Part shown: one piece after another, positions 1-9,294 of the stretch
How the letters are laid out: each line of letters begins with the position of its first letter
How positions within the stretch are numbered: the first letter of the stretch is position 1
The notes under the pieces: model-generated
Databases searched by the model: none
What the model was told of the DNA's origin: nothing
The model's input: only the letters and a program-made list of their open reading frames with translations
Translations under genes and position numbers: made by a program
Assembly: GCA_050248375.1 (NCBI GenBank)
Contig: JBFWSL010000012.1
Span: 1-28,270, forward strand
DNA length: 28,270 nt
Source: JAYZVT01 sp050248375
GTDB lineage: Bacteria; Pseudomonadota; Alphaproteobacteria; Rhizobiales; Methyloligellaceae
Direction of reading: 5' to 3'

Positions 1-749
1 TCGATAATGCCGTCGAAATCCACGGCTTTCAGGCTTGCCCCGCCAACAAGGGCGCCATTCACATTCGGCACTGCCATGAGCTCGCGGGCGTTTGCGGGCT
101 TGACGGAGCCGCCGTAGAGCAGCCGCATGCCCTGTGCAGGTTCCTTGCCGACGATTCGAGAAAGGCGGTCGCGGATATGCGCATGGGCTTCCGCGACATC
201 CTGCACGGAGGGTGTCAGTCCGGTGCCGATCGCCCAGACAGGCTCATAGGCAATGACACAGTTCGCAGGAGAGGCCGCTTGCGGTACGGACCCCTCGATC
301 TGGCCGCTCAGAACGTCCAGGGTCTTGCCGGCGCGGCGCTCGGCCTCCGTCTCGCCGATGCAGATGATGGCCGTGAGCCCCGCGCGCCAGGCCGCCCCGG
401 CCTTGGCGTTGACCAGGGCATCCGTCTCCCCGTGATCGGCGCGGCGCTCCGAATGGCCGACAATCACGGCGCCGGCGCCGGCGTCGGCAAGCATCTCGGC
501 GGATATGTCGCCCGTATGGGCGCCAGAGGCGGCGGGGTGACAGTCCTGTGCCCCGAGCAATACGGGCGTATCCTTCAGTTTCCAGCGGAACTGGGCCAGC
601 AGGGTCGCGGGCGGGCAAAGCATGACGTCGCAGGCGGGCGCCGGCCCCGCGGCGAGCCTGGTAGCCAGGGCATCGGCCTCGGTCATGGCGGCCGAAAGGC
701 CGTTCATTTTCCAGTTTCCGGCCACGAGCGGGCGGACAGTATCGGTCAT
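1..749 (-). CDS. tpiA: Triosephosphate isomerase, 3' end cut by window edge
   Basis: Cytosolic glycolytic and gluconeogenic enzyme interconverting dihydroxyacetone phosphate and glyceraldehyde 3-phosphate. The minus-strand reading frame opens with MTDTVRPLVAGNWKMNG. The substrate-binding lysine is K14 in NWKMN, the catalytic histidine is H99 in VGHSERR, and the catalytic glutamate is E169 in AYEPVWAIGTG. The phosphate-loop motifs YGGSVKPAN and VGGASL follow near the end. 249 codons are visible and the family is about 250 residues, so only a few C-terminal residues are missing beyond base 1. The ATG at 749 is preceded by a GGGGAG ribosome-binding sequence. It is transcribed divergently from ppiD across a 169-bp gap. 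No frameshift or missing key residue is seen. Confidence 0.97.
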   Translation of the reverse strand, partial: MTDTVRPLVAGNWKMNGLSAAMTEADALATRLAAGPAPACDVMLCPPATLLAQFRWKLKDTPVLLGAQDCHPAASGAHTGDISAEMLADAGAGAVIVGHSERRADHGETDALVNAKAGAAWRAGLTAIICIGETEAERRAGKTLDVLSGQIEGSVPQAASPANCVIAYEPVWAIGTGLTPSVQDVAEAHAHIRDRLSRIVGKEPAQGMRLLYGGSVKPANARELMAVPNVNGALVGGASLKAVDFDGII

Positions 750-814
750 TCCTGCGTCTCCCCGTTGAAGGAAAAGCCCCCATCCGCCGTCTTCCGGGTT
801 GCCGGTGGCGTGCC

Positions 815-843
815 TTGCGGCTACCTACCGGCGTCCATATGAT
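815..843 (+). promoter_or_regulatory. Candidate promoter of the ppiD-trp-moa run
   Basis: TTGCGG at 815-820 and TATGAT at 838-843 are separated by exactly 17 bp. The -10 element matches TATAAT at five of six positions, while the -35 element keeps only the TTG core. Transcription would start near 850, about 70 bp before the ppiD start. The same TTGCGG with a 17-bp spacer occurs at the lexA promoter. This is inferred from sequence only. Confidence 0.4.
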
Positions 844-918
844 GCGGCGCGCCCGCATGCATGGCCCACCGGGCCCGTGAAATCAATGCGGGCGGCAATC
901 CGCGAGGCGAATTCGACT

Positions 919-2808
919 ATGTTGGAAGCACTGAGAAAAGGCGCTGGTACCTGGGTGGCGAAGGTCTTCATCGGCCTGCTCGTGCTCAGCTTCGCCGTGT
1001 GGGGCGTGGCCGACATTTTCGGCAACTATGGCGGGCGGACCCTGGCCAAGGTCGGTGACCGGGAAATCGACCAGGAGGAGTTCCGCACCCAGCTCCAGAC
1101 CCAGCTTCGCCGGTTCGGCGCACAGCTCAACCGGAGTCTCAGCCTAGAGGAAGCGCGCCTCCTGGGACTGGACAACCAGGTGCTCTCGCAACTTGTGTCG
1201 CAGGCGGCGCTCGACCAGAAGGCGGCGGAGATGAATCTCGGCATCTCGGACAAGGCCATCGTCGAAACCATTACCAAGCAGCCGGTTTTTCGTGACGCAT
1301 CGGGCAACTTCAACCGCGATGCCTTCCTGCAGGTGCTTCGTGCGAGCGGGCTTTCAGAGCAGCAATTCATAGCCAGCCAACGTGAGTCCGTTGTGCGCAA
1401 CCAGATCATCCAGACCGTTGCCAGCGGCGCCAAGGTGCCGAAGGTCCTTGTGGAGGCGGTCGACCGCTTCAATAACGAGCAGCGCGTGCTTCGCTATGTG
1501 GAGTTGCCGCAGGAGAAGGCGAACATCACCGCCGATCCGACGGCGGAGCAGATGTCGGCATTTTACGAGGCGCACAAGGACGAGTACGCGGCGCCGGAAT
1601 ACCGCAAGCTCGCCATTCTCGTGGCCGACCCTTCTGAACTCGCCAAGTCGATCAGGATCGATGAGGCGGACCTGAAGGCCTATTACGAGGCGAATCAGGC
1701 CCGATACCGCATCGATGAGCAGCGCAAGGTCCTGCAGATCCCCTTCCCCGACGAAGCCGCGGCCCAGGCGGCGGCGGAAAAGATCAAGGGCGGGACCAGC
1801 TTCGCCGATGTGGCCAAGGAGCAGGGCCTGACGGAGAAAGACATCGACCTTGGCAATGTCACCAGGCTGCAACTCGCCGACAAGACCGTCGCCGACGCCG
1901 CCTTTTCGCTTCAGAAGGACGAGGTGAGCGGGCCGGTCAAGGGCCAGCTCGCTACCGTTATCGTCACGGTCACGGAGATCACTCCGGGCGTGGTAACGAG
2001 CTTCGAGGAGGCGCGCACCGCTATTGAGGCGACGCTGGCGCAGAACCTGGCGTCGCAGCAGTTGCTTGAACTGCACGACAAGGTCGAGGACGAGCGCGCT
2101 GGCGGCGCCAGCCTGGCCGAGATCGGGCAGAAGCTGAACATGTCCTATCGCGATATCGATGCCGTGGACCGGCAGGGCAAGGGCCCCGACGGAAAGGATG
2201 TCGAAGGCCTGCCCGGCGGCAGTGACCTGCTAAGCGAAGCCTTTGGCAGCCCGCAGGGCGTCGAGCATGATCCGGTCGAGACGAGCGACCAGGGATATGC
2301 CTGGTTCAATGTCCTGGACGTGACCCCCAGCCGGCAGAAGACGCTGGACGAGGTGCGTGAGCAGGTTGCCGCCGACTGGAAGAAGGACGCGGTCCGGGAT
2401 GCCCTGTCGAAGCTCGCGCAGGAGATGATCGACAAGGTGCGCGGCGGTGAGAGCCTGGAGAAGATCGCCGGGGATATGGAGCTGGAGGTCAGGACGTCGC
2501 AGCCGTTCAAGCGCAATGGCCAGGCCGAGGGGCTGCCGCCGGTAGCGGTGCAGCAGGCCTTTTCCATGAACGAGAATGGCCTGGGATCGGCGGCGGTTGC
2601 CGAGAAGCAGTCGCGCGTGGTGTTCCAGCTCGCCGAAGTGCGCGCCCCGTCGGCATTGAGCGCGGAAGGTGCGGATGCCCTCGCCCGGGAGTATGCGAAC
2701 CAGATGGAGGAAGACTCCATCATAGAATACGTGACGGGCATCAGGGACGGTTACGGCGTGACCATCAACCAGGCGCTGTTCGATGAGATCACCGGGCGGG
2801 AGCGGTAA
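919..2808 (+). CDS. ppiD: Membrane-anchored periplasmic peptidyl-prolyl isomerase/chaperone, PpiD/SurA type
   Basis: Folding factor for proteins leaving the Sec translocon, held in the inner membrane with its bulk in the periplasm. The 629-residue protein begins MLEALRKGAGTWVAKVFIG and has one membrane helix at about residues 13-33. A SurA_N-like helical chaperone region follows at about 35-190, then a parvulin (PpiC-like) region at about 265-355 containing GGTSFADVAKEQ, and a long C-terminal arm. Length fits the PpiD family (about 620-630). I chose the ATG at 919 because the family starts right before the membrane anchor; in-frame ATGs at 799 and 886 would only add an unsupported leader. It is the first gene of the plus-strand run, ending 16 bp before trpE. 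Parvulin catalytic residues are not well conserved in PpiD proteins generally, so isomerase activity is uncertain. Confidence 0.92.
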   Translation: MLEALRKGAGTWVAKVFIGLLVLSFAVWGVADIFGNYGGRTLAKVGDREIDQEEFRTQLQTQLRRFGAQLNRSLSLEEARLLGLDNQVLSQLVSQAALDQKAAEMNLGISDKAIVETITKQPVFRDASGNFNRDAFLQVLRASGLSEQQFIASQRESVVRNQIIQTVASGAKVPKVLVEAVDRFNNEQRVLRYVELPQEKANITADPTAEQMSAFYEAHKDEYAAPEYRKLAILVADPSELAKSIRIDEADLKAYYEANQARYRIDEQRKVLQIPFPDEAAAQAAAEKIKGGTSFADVAKEQGLTEKDIDLGNVTRLQLADKTVADAAFSLQKDEVSGPVKGQLATVIVTVTEITPGVVTSFEEARTAIEATLAQNLASQQLLELHDKVEDERAGGASLAEIGQKLNMSYRDIDAVDRQGKGPDGKDVEGLPGGSDLLSEAFGSPQGVEHDPVETSDQGYAWFNVLDVTPSRQKTLDEVREQVAADWKKDAVRDALSKLAQEMIDKVRGGESLEKIAGDMELEVRTSQPFKRNGQAEGLPPVAVQQAFSMNENGLGSAAVAEKQSRVVFQLAEVRAPSALSAEGADALAREYANQMEEDSIIEYVTGIRDGYGVTINQALFDEITGRER

Positions 2809-2824
2809 CAGCGGTGCGCTTCCC

Positions 2825-4366
2825 ATGACGGCGTTTTCGCTGGCGGCAGCCTCGGGCGTTATCGAGCCTGCACTGGACCGTTTTACGCAGCTCTACAACT
2901 CCGGCAAGCCGCAGGCGGTATGGACGCGGCTCGTGGCGGACCTGGAGACGCCCGTCGGAACGTTCCTCAAGCTCGCAGCGGAGCGGCCAAACAGCTTCCT
3001 GCTGGAATCGGTCGAGGGTGGCGCGGTGCGCGGCCGCTACTCGGTGATCGGCTTCGATCCCGATATCGTATGGCAGGCGTTCGGAAACAGGGCCGAGATC
3101 AACCGTTCGCCCGCGTCGGGTGGCGTCTTCGAGCCATGCGAAGGCGGTACGCTGGACGCATTGCGGTCCCTGCTGGCGGAGTCGCGGATTGACCTGCCGC
3201 GGGACCTGCCGCCGATGGCCGCGGGCGTCTTCGGCTATATGGGCTACGACATGGTGCGCCTGATCGAGCGCCTGCCCCATGACCATCCCGATCCGATCGG
3301 CGTGCCGGACGCAATCCTGATCCGGCCCACGGTCATGCTGATCTTCGATGCGGTCAAGGACGAGATGACGCTCGTCACGCCTGTGCGCCCCGCCAAGGAC
3401 ATCACGGCAGAAGCCGCGCTCGCGGCGGCCTCGTCGCGCCTTTGGGAAGTCATGGGACGGCTCGACCGTCCCGTTTCCCATGCGGCGCCCGCGGTGACGG
3501 GCATGGCCTCGCCGGAGCCGGTGTCCAATACGACGCCGGACAACTACATGGCCATGGTGGCGAAAGCGAAGGACTATATCGCCGCGGGAGACATCTTCCA
3601 GGTGGTGCTCAGCCAGCGCTTTTCGGCCCCGTTCACGCTGCCGCCCTTCGCGCTCTATCGGGCGCTGCGGCGCACGAACCCCTCGCCTTTTCTCTATTTC
3701 CTCAATTTCGGCGCCTTTTCGGTCGTGGGATCGAGCCCGGAAATCCTGGTGCGCGTGCGCGAAGGCAAGGTGACCATCCGGCCGATCGCGGGCACGCGGC
3801 CGCGCGGCGCCACTCCCGAGCGGGACCAGGAACTCGCGGACGAGTTGCTCGCCGATCCGAAAGAACGGGCCGAACACCTGATGCTGCTCGATCTCGGCCG
3901 GAATGATGTCGGGCGCGTGGCCGAGGTGGGAAGCGTCCGCGTGACGGACAGTTTCTTCCTGGAGTTCTACAGCCAGGTCATGCACATCGTTTCCAATGTG
4001 GAAGGGCGTCTGGACGGCAGGCACGATTCCATCGACGCCCTGATGGCTGGGTTCCCGGCCGGCACGGTTTCGGGAGCGCCAAAGGTGCGGGCGATGGAGA
4101 TCATCGACGAGCTGGAAAAGGACAAGCGCGGCATCTACGCCGGCTGCGTCGGCTACTTCTCGGCCAATGGCGAGATGGATAGCTGCATCGTGCTGCGCAC
4201 GTCCATCGTCAAGGACGGGACCATGCATGTGCAGGCCGGCGCGGGAATTGTCGCAGACTCGGTTCCGCGGTCCGAGCAGGCCGAGTGCGTCAACAAGGCG
4301 AAGGCGCTGTTCCGGGCCGCCGAGGAAGCCGTGCGCTTCTCGACCCGGTCCAACCGTCCGGGTTAG
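2825..4366 (+). CDS. trpE: Anthranilate synthase component I
   Basis: Converts chorismate to anthranilate using ammonia supplied by TrpG, the first committed step of tryptophan synthesis in the cytosol. The 513-residue protein carries the LLES tryptophan-feedback motif (residues 59-62). The chorismate-binding domain follows, with PIAGTRPRG near residue 320, DLGRNDVGRV and FPAGTVSGAPK near residue 410. I prefer the ATG at 2825, which gives the normal family N-terminus; an upstream in-frame ATG at 2783 lies inside ppiD. The gap to ppiD is only 16 bp, so there is no room for a trp leader peptide and attenuator directly upstream. It is separate from trpG, unlike the fused TrpE(G) of rhizobia. Allosteric inhibition by tryptophan is inferred from the intact motif. 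Confidence 0.97.
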   Translation: MTAFSLAAASGVIEPALDRFTQLYNSGKPQAVWTRLVADLETPVGTFLKLAAERPNSFLLESVEGGAVRGRYSVIGFDPDIVWQAFGNRAEINRSPASGGVFEPCEGGTLDALRSLLAESRIDLPRDLPPMAAGVFGYMGYDMVRLIERLPHDHPDPIGVPDAILIRPTVMLIFDAVKDEMTLVTPVRPAKDITAEAALAAASSRLWEVMGRLDRPVSHAAPAVTGMASPEPVSNTTPDNYMAMVAKAKDYIAAGDIFQVVLSQRFSAPFTLPPFALYRALRRTNPSPFLYFLNFGAFSVVGSSPEILVRVREGKVTIRPIAGTRPRGATPERDQELADELLADPKERAEHLMLLDLGRNDVGRVAEVGSVRVTDSFFLEFYSQVMHIVSNVEGRLDGRHDSIDALMAGFPAGTVSGAPKVRAMEIIDELEKDKRGIYAGCVGYFSANGEMDSCIVLRTSIVKDGTMHVQAGAGIVADSVPRSEQAECVNKAKALFRAAEEAVRFSTRSNRPG

Positions 4367-4384
4367 GCTTGGAAGGAGCGGCAG

Positions 4385-4903
4385 ATGGTCTTGCTGTCCC
4401 TGCTCCGGCACGCGAAATCCGACTGGACCCAAGGCATTCAGTCCGATCATGACCGGCCGCTGGCGCCGCGCGGAGAGAAGGCCGCGCCGCTGATGGGATG
4501 CCACATCGCCGCGAGCGGCAGGCTTCCCGATACGGTGCTGTGCTCTACTGCCGTCCGCGCCCGCCAGACGTTCGATCTGGTGCTGAAAGAGCTGCCACGG
4601 GCCCCGCGCGTCGAATATCTGGCCGAGCTCTATCATGCCGGTCCGGCCGCGATCATCGAATGCCTGAGCCGTCTTCCGGACTCCTGCAGGCACTCGATGG
4701 TGGTGGGCCACAATCCCGGCTTGCAGCAATTGGCGCTGGAACTGGCTTCGCGATCCGATCTCGCCGAGGTCCGGACGCTGGTGGGCAAGTTTCCGACCGC
4801 CGGACTGGCGCTTTACCAATTCGGAGGAAACTGGCCAGATTTCGGCGCAAAACCGGCCAAACTACTGGAATTCGTTACACCTCGGGGGCTGGGAGCTCCC
4901 TGA
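4385..4903 (+). CDS. sixA: SixA-like histidine phosphatase
   Basis: A small (172-residue) cytosolic member of the histidine phosphatase (phosphoglycerate mutase-like) superfamily, closest by motif to SixA, which removes phosphate from phosphohistidine. The phospho-accepting histidine is H9 in LLRHAKSDW. The second active-site histidine is H109 in VVGHNPGLQQ. The region STAVRARQT (residues 54-62) supplies the second conserved arginine. E. coli SixA is 161 residues, so the length fits. The ATG at 4385 follows a strong GGAAGGAG sequence. It sits between trpE (18 bp upstream) and trpG (52 bp downstream), yet has no known role in tryptophan synthesis. The family assignment is firm. The substrate is unknown: a phosphohistidine protein such as a PTS component is one option, and a small phosphoester is another. 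Confidence 0.85.
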   Translation: MVLLSLLRHAKSDWTQGIQSDHDRPLAPRGEKAAPLMGCHIAASGRLPDTVLCSTAVRARQTFDLVLKELPRAPRVEYLAELYHAGPAAIIECLSRLPDSCRHSMVVGHNPGLQQLALELASRSDLAEVRTLVGKFPTAGLALYQFGGNWPDFGAKPAKLLEFVTPRGLGAP

Positions 4904-4955
4904 TCCGGCGGGTCCTCTTGACGGCGATGCCGCGCCGGGCTTTAGAAGCTTAGCC

Positions 4956-5573
4956 ATGCTGACACTGATCGATAACTACGACAGCTTCACCTACAACCTC
5001 GTTCACTACCTGGGCGAGTTGGGGGCGGAGTCGCGCGTCTACCGCAACGACCAGGTAACGGTGGACCAGGTCATGGCGGAGCGGCCGGCCGCGATCGTGC
5101 TTTCGCCGGGTCCGTGCGATCCTGACGCCGCGGGCATCTGCCTGGAACTCATCAGGCGCGCCGGACCGGAAATCCCGCTGCTCGGCGTCTGCCTCGGCCA
5201 CCAGGCCATCGGCCAGGCCTATGGCGGCAAAGTTGTGCGGGCGCCGGTACTGATGCATGGCAAGCTGTCCACGATCCATACGGCCGGCAAAGGCATCTTC
5301 GCTGGCTTGCCGAAGAGTTTCGAGGCGACGCGCTACCATTCGCTGGTGGTGGACCGCGCCACCCTGCCCGACTGCCTGGAGATCACGGCGGAGACCGGCG
5401 ACGGGATGATCATGGGCCTGCAGCACAGGACGCATCCTGTGCATGGCGTACAGTTCCACCCGGAGAGCATAGCGTCGCAGAACGGGCATTCCCTGCTCGC
5501 CAATTTCCTGAAGCTTGCCGGAATACAGGTTGCGGAACGCGGGCCCGCGCTTGCAGCCGCCGGCGGCCGCTGA
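4956..5573 (+). CDS. trpG: Anthranilate synthase component II, glutamine amidotransferase
   Basis: Class I glutamine amidotransferase subunit that hydrolyses glutamine and channels ammonia to TrpE. The 205-residue protein starts MLTLIDNYDSFTYN, a family hallmark. It has the oxyanion-loop motif LSPGPCDP (49-56), the nucleophile C79 in LLGVCLGHQ, and the His/Glu pair H168 and E170 in VQFHPES. All triad residues are intact. Similar proteins (PabA) serve p-aminobenzoate synthase, and one subunit may serve both enzymes. The location among trpE, trpD and trpC supports the tryptophan role at least. It lies 17 bp upstream of trpD, in the same transcription direction. Confidence 0.95.
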   Translation: MLTLIDNYDSFTYNLVHYLGELGAESRVYRNDQVTVDQVMAERPAAIVLSPGPCDPDAAGICLELIRRAGPEIPLLGVCLGHQAIGQAYGGKVVRAPVLMHGKLSTIHTAGKGIFAGLPKSFEATRYHSLVVDRATLPDCLEITAETGDGMIMGLQHRTHPVHGVQFHPESIASQNGHSLLANFLKLAGIQVAERGPALAAAGGR

Positions 5574-5590
5574 GATCCTCGCGGGGGACG

Positions 5591-6604
<1,014 letters not shown>

Positions 6605-6609
6605 GTTCC

Positions 6610-7434
6610 ATGTCCGACATCCTTCAGAAGATCAACGCATACAAGCGGGAGGAGATCGCCGCCGCCAAGGCGCGTGTCCCGCAGGCCGAGATGGAGGCGC
6701 GTGCCGCCACGGCGCCCGCCGTGCGGGGGTTCGCCCATGCCATGGAGGCGCGCATGGCCGCCGGCGGCTACGCGCTGATCGCGGAGATCAAGAAGGCGAG
6801 CCCTTCGAAGGGGCTCATCCGGGCCGATTTCGATCCCCCTGCCCTTGCCAGGGAGTATGCCGCTGGCGGGGCCGCCTGTCTCTCGGTGCTCACGGACGCA
6901 CCCTCCTTTCAGGGCGCCATGGAGTATCTCGTGCAGGCGCGCGCCGCTTCCGGGCTGCCGGTGCTGCGCAAGGACTTCATGCTGGATGCCTACCAGGTGG
7001 CCGAGGCGCGCGCGGCGGGCGCCGACTGCATACTGGTTATCATGGCCAGCGTGGATGACGGCACGGCGGCGACATTGATCGCGGAAGCCGCGCGCTGGGG
7101 CATGGACAGCCTTGTGGAGGTGCATGACGAGGCGGAGATGGAACGCGCGCTGAAGCTGGACGCGAAGCTCATCGGCATCAACAACCGCGACCTGCGCACT
7201 TTCGAGACCAGGCTGGAGACCACCGAGCGGCTTGCGCCACTGGTTCCGCAGGACAGGATCGTGGTGGGCGAAAGCGGCATCTTCACCCATAACGACGTGG
7301 CGCGGCTGGCCCGCGCGGGCGTGCGGAGCTTCCTGGTGGGTGAAAGCCTGATGCGCCAGGCGGATGTGGCGGCGGCCACGCGTGCCCTGCTGGGAGCCGT
7401 GCAGACGTCTTCGGCGAAGGCGGCCGCGTCGTGA
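6610..7434 (+). CDS. trpC: Indole-3-glycerol-phosphate synthase
   Basis: Closes the indole ring by decarboxylating and cyclising carboxyphenylamino-deoxyribulose phosphate. The 274-residue TIM-barrel protein shows the active-site strand LIAEIKKASPSKG (E59, K61), the catalytic lysine strand VLRKDFMLDAYQV (K121), the motif IGINNRDLRTF and the phosphate-binding VGESGI. It is a single-domain TrpC with no fused TrpF (phosphoribosylanthranilate isomerase), so that step must be encoded elsewhere. The stop codon overlaps the GTG start of moaC by 4 bp, coupling translation of the tryptophan and molybdenum-cofactor genes. Confidence 0.97.
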   Translation: MSDILQKINAYKREEIAAAKARVPQAEMEARAATAPAVRGFAHAMEARMAAGGYALIAEIKKASPSKGLIRADFDPPALAREYAAGGAACLSVLTDAPSFQGAMEYLVQARAASGLPVLRKDFMLDAYQVAEARAAGADCILVIMASVDDGTAATLIAEAARWGMDSLVEVHDEAEMERALKLDAKLIGINNRDLRTFETRLETTERLAPLVPQDRIVVGESGIFTHNDVARLARAGVRSFLVGESLMRQADVAAATRALLGAVQTSSAKAAAS

Positions 7435-7913
7435 AAAAGACGCTGACCCATCTGAATGCCCGGGGCGAAGCCCATATGGTGGACGTGTCCGCCAAGGACA
7501 TCACCGCGCGGAGCGCTACCGCCGAAGGCTTCGTCTCCATGCTGCCGGCAACGCTGCGGCTGATCGAGCAGGGACAGGCCGGCAAAGGCGACGTGCTGGC
7601 TACGGCGCGAATTGCCGGGATCATGGCCGCCAAGCGCACCCACGAATTGATCCCGCTGTGTCATCCTCTCGCGCTGTCGCAGGTGACCGTCGATTTCAAG
7701 CCGTCCAAGAAGCCTGCCGGCCTGCACGTCGAGGCGACAGTGAAGGTCAGCGGCAAGACGGGCGTGGAGATGGAGGCGATGACCGCGGTCAGCGTCGCCT
7801 GCCTCACCGTCTACGACATGATCAAGGCGGTGGACCGGGGCGTCAGTTTTTCGGGCATCCGGCTGGTCGAAAAGTCGGGCGGCAAGTCGGGTCACTACAA
7901 GGCCAGGCGATGA
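7431..7913 (+). CDS. moaC: Cyclic pyranopterin monophosphate synthase
   Basis: Works after the radical-SAM enzyme MoaA to form cyclic pyranopterin monophosphate, the first stable intermediate of molybdenum cofactor. The 160-residue protein begins at GTG 7431, overlapping the trpC stop as GTGA. Family motifs are GDVLATARIAGIMAAKRTHE, IPLCHPL, GKTGVEMEAMTAVSVA and the catalytic YDMIKAVDRG near residues 126-135. Length matches the family (about 160). It overlaps moeA by 4 bp (ATGA). No moaA, moaD or moaE is in the window. Confidence 0.97.
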   Translation: MKKTLTHLNARGEAHMVDVSAKDITARSATAEGFVSMLPATLRLIEQGQAGKGDVLATARIAGIMAAKRTHELIPLCHPLALSQVTVDFKPSKKPAGLHVEATVKVSGKTGVEMEAMTAVSVACLTVYDMIKAVDRGVSFSGIRLVEKSGGKSGHYKARR

Positions 7914-9124
7914 ACCGTATGCAGCAGGGACCGTTGTCGGTGGACCAGGCGCTTGAGCGGGTCCTGGACGGTCTCGCTCCGCTGGAAGTGGAGACCGTTC
8001 CTCTCGAACTCGCCCATGGACGGGTTCTGGCGGAGGACCTGATTTCCGCGATGACCCAGCCTCCCTTTCCTTCTTCCGCGATGGACGGTTATGCGGTGGT
8101 CGCCGCGGACACGCAGGGGAAGGACGCAATCCTCAGGCTGGTGGGCGAAGCGGCGGCGGGCCATCCCTACAAGGGCAAGGTGGGTCCCGGTGAGGCCGTC
8201 AGGATCTTCACGGGCGGCGCGGTGCCGGAGGGCGCCGACGCGATCCTCATCCAGGAAGAGGCGCGCCAGGCGGACGGGATCGTAACCGTTCTCGAGCCGG
8301 TGAAGCCGGGCATGCATGTGCGTCGCAAGGGATATGATTTCTGCTCCGGCGACCGGTTGGTCGAAGCAGGCCGCCGGCTGAACGCGCGGGACATATTGCT
8401 TGCAGCGACCATGAACCAGGCCGGTCTGCCGGTGCGGCGGCGGCCGAAAGTGGCCATTCTCGCCACCGGTGACGAACTGGTGCGTCCTGGCGAGCCGTTG
8501 CGGGAAGGGCAGATCGTGTCATCGGTGCCTTACGGGCTGGAAGTCCTGATCGAAGCCGCTGGCGGCGCACCGGAGCGCATCGGTATCGCGCGCGACACGC
8601 GCGAGAGCCTGGCCGAGCATATCGGATGCGCCGGCGACGCCGACATTCTCCTGACCATCGGAGGCGCTTCGGTCGGGGACCACGATCTGGTGCAGGAGGC
8701 GCTGAAGGCGCACGGTGTCAGCTTCGATTTCTGGCGTATCGCCATGCGGCCGGGCAAGCCGCTGATGTTCGGCCGCAAGGGGCGTCAACGCTTTCTGGGC
8801 GTGCCGGGGAACCCGGTGTCGGCGCTGGTCTGCAGCCGCCTCTTCCTGGTGCCGATGCTTCGGGCGCTGCTCGGCATCTCGCCCGCGCTGGATGCGCTCG
8901 AGGAAGGGATTCTCGCCAGCGATGTCGAGCCGAACGGGCCTCGCCAGCACTACATGCGGGCCGTCTTCACCTCGAAAAATCCTCTGACCGTCGACCCCGC
9001 GCCGACGCAGGACAGCTCGCTGGTCGCCACCCTCGCCCGCTCGGACTGCCTGGTCGTGCGGGCACCGCATGCACCTGCGGCCCGCAAGGGCGAGAGCGTG
9101 CAGCTTCTCCGGCTGGATTTCTGA
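7910..9124 (+). CDS. moeA: Molybdopterin molybdotransferase
   Basis: Inserts molybdate into adenylylated molybdopterin, the last common step of molybdenum cofactor synthesis. The 404-residue protein has the N-terminal MoeA motif SSAMDGYAV, then FTGGAVPEGADAI, the MoCF-like domain with LATGDELV, GGASVGDHD and RPGKPLMFG, and GVPGNPVSAL, followed by the small C-terminal domain. I chose the ATG at 7910, which overlaps the moaC stop (ATGA) and gives the standard N-terminus; the reading frame stays open much further upstream, but that part is antiparallel to no known domain and lies inside trpC and moaC. It is the last gene of the run that starts with ppiD; a hairpin lies about 130 bp downstream. 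Confidence 0.96.
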   Translation: MNRMQQGPLSVDQALERVLDGLAPLEVETVPLELAHGRVLAEDLISAMTQPPFPSSAMDGYAVVAADTQGKDAILRLVGEAAAGHPYKGKVGPGEAVRIFTGGAVPEGADAILIQEEARQADGIVTVLEPVKPGMHVRRKGYDFCSGDRLVEAGRRLNARDILLAATMNQAGLPVRRRPKVAILATGDELVRPGEPLREGQIVSSVPYGLEVLIEAAGGAPERIGIARDTRESLAEHIGCAGDADILLTIGGASVGDHDLVQEALKAHGVSFDFWRIAMRPGKPLMFGRKGRQRFLGVPGNPVSALVCSRLFLVPMLRALLGISPALDALEEGILASDVEPNGPRQHYMRAVFTSKNPLTVDPAPTQDSSLVATLARSDCLVVRAPHAPAARKGESVQLLRLDF

Positions 9125-9250
9125 CGCCGGAGATTCGGAGGTTTTGGTCCGCCAACGGGTCTATACCATCCGGTAAGAGTTCAGGTTTTATTCTCCATCC
9201 GAATCGGAAGTCGTCCACCGGGGCTGCTAAGTCTCTTAGACTCAAGGAAT

Positions 9251-9281
9251 ATTCCGCTCGCCTGTTAGGGCGTGACGGAAT
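9251..9281 (+). other. Stem-loop between moeA and lexA, possible weak terminator
   Basis: ATTCCG at 9251-9256 pairs with CGGAAT at 9276-9281, and CGCC at 9259-9262 pairs with GGCG at 9269-9272. This gives ten base pairs interrupted by a 2x3 internal loop, with a six-base apical loop. Only three T residues follow, so it is not a classic intrinsic terminator. It lies just upstream of the lexA promoter and could end or process the moeA transcript. Confidence 0.4.
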
Positions 9282-9294
9282 TTCGCGTAGCTGG

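Noticed and set aside
2789..4819. A 676-codon open frame on the minus strand
   Set aside because: It lies antisense to trpE and the phosphatase, is rich in R, H and Q in a way typical of high-GC shadow frames, and shows no domain. The plus-strand genes explain the region completely.
7364..7909. Long in-frame upstream extension of moeA
   Set aside because: This stretch is the end of trpC and all of moaC read out of frame. The overlapping ATG at 7910 gives the standard MoeA N-terminus.
9132..9205. Inverted repeat GATTCGGA / TCCGAATC after moeA
   Set aside because: The arms are 58 bases apart with no pairing between them and no T-tract, so a stable structure or terminator is unlikely.
9227..9242. 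Short palindromes CTAAG-TCT-CTTAG and AGTCT-CTT-AGACT upstream of lexA
   Set aside because: They overlap each other, have only five pairs each and match no operator I know. Chance is a sufficient explanation.
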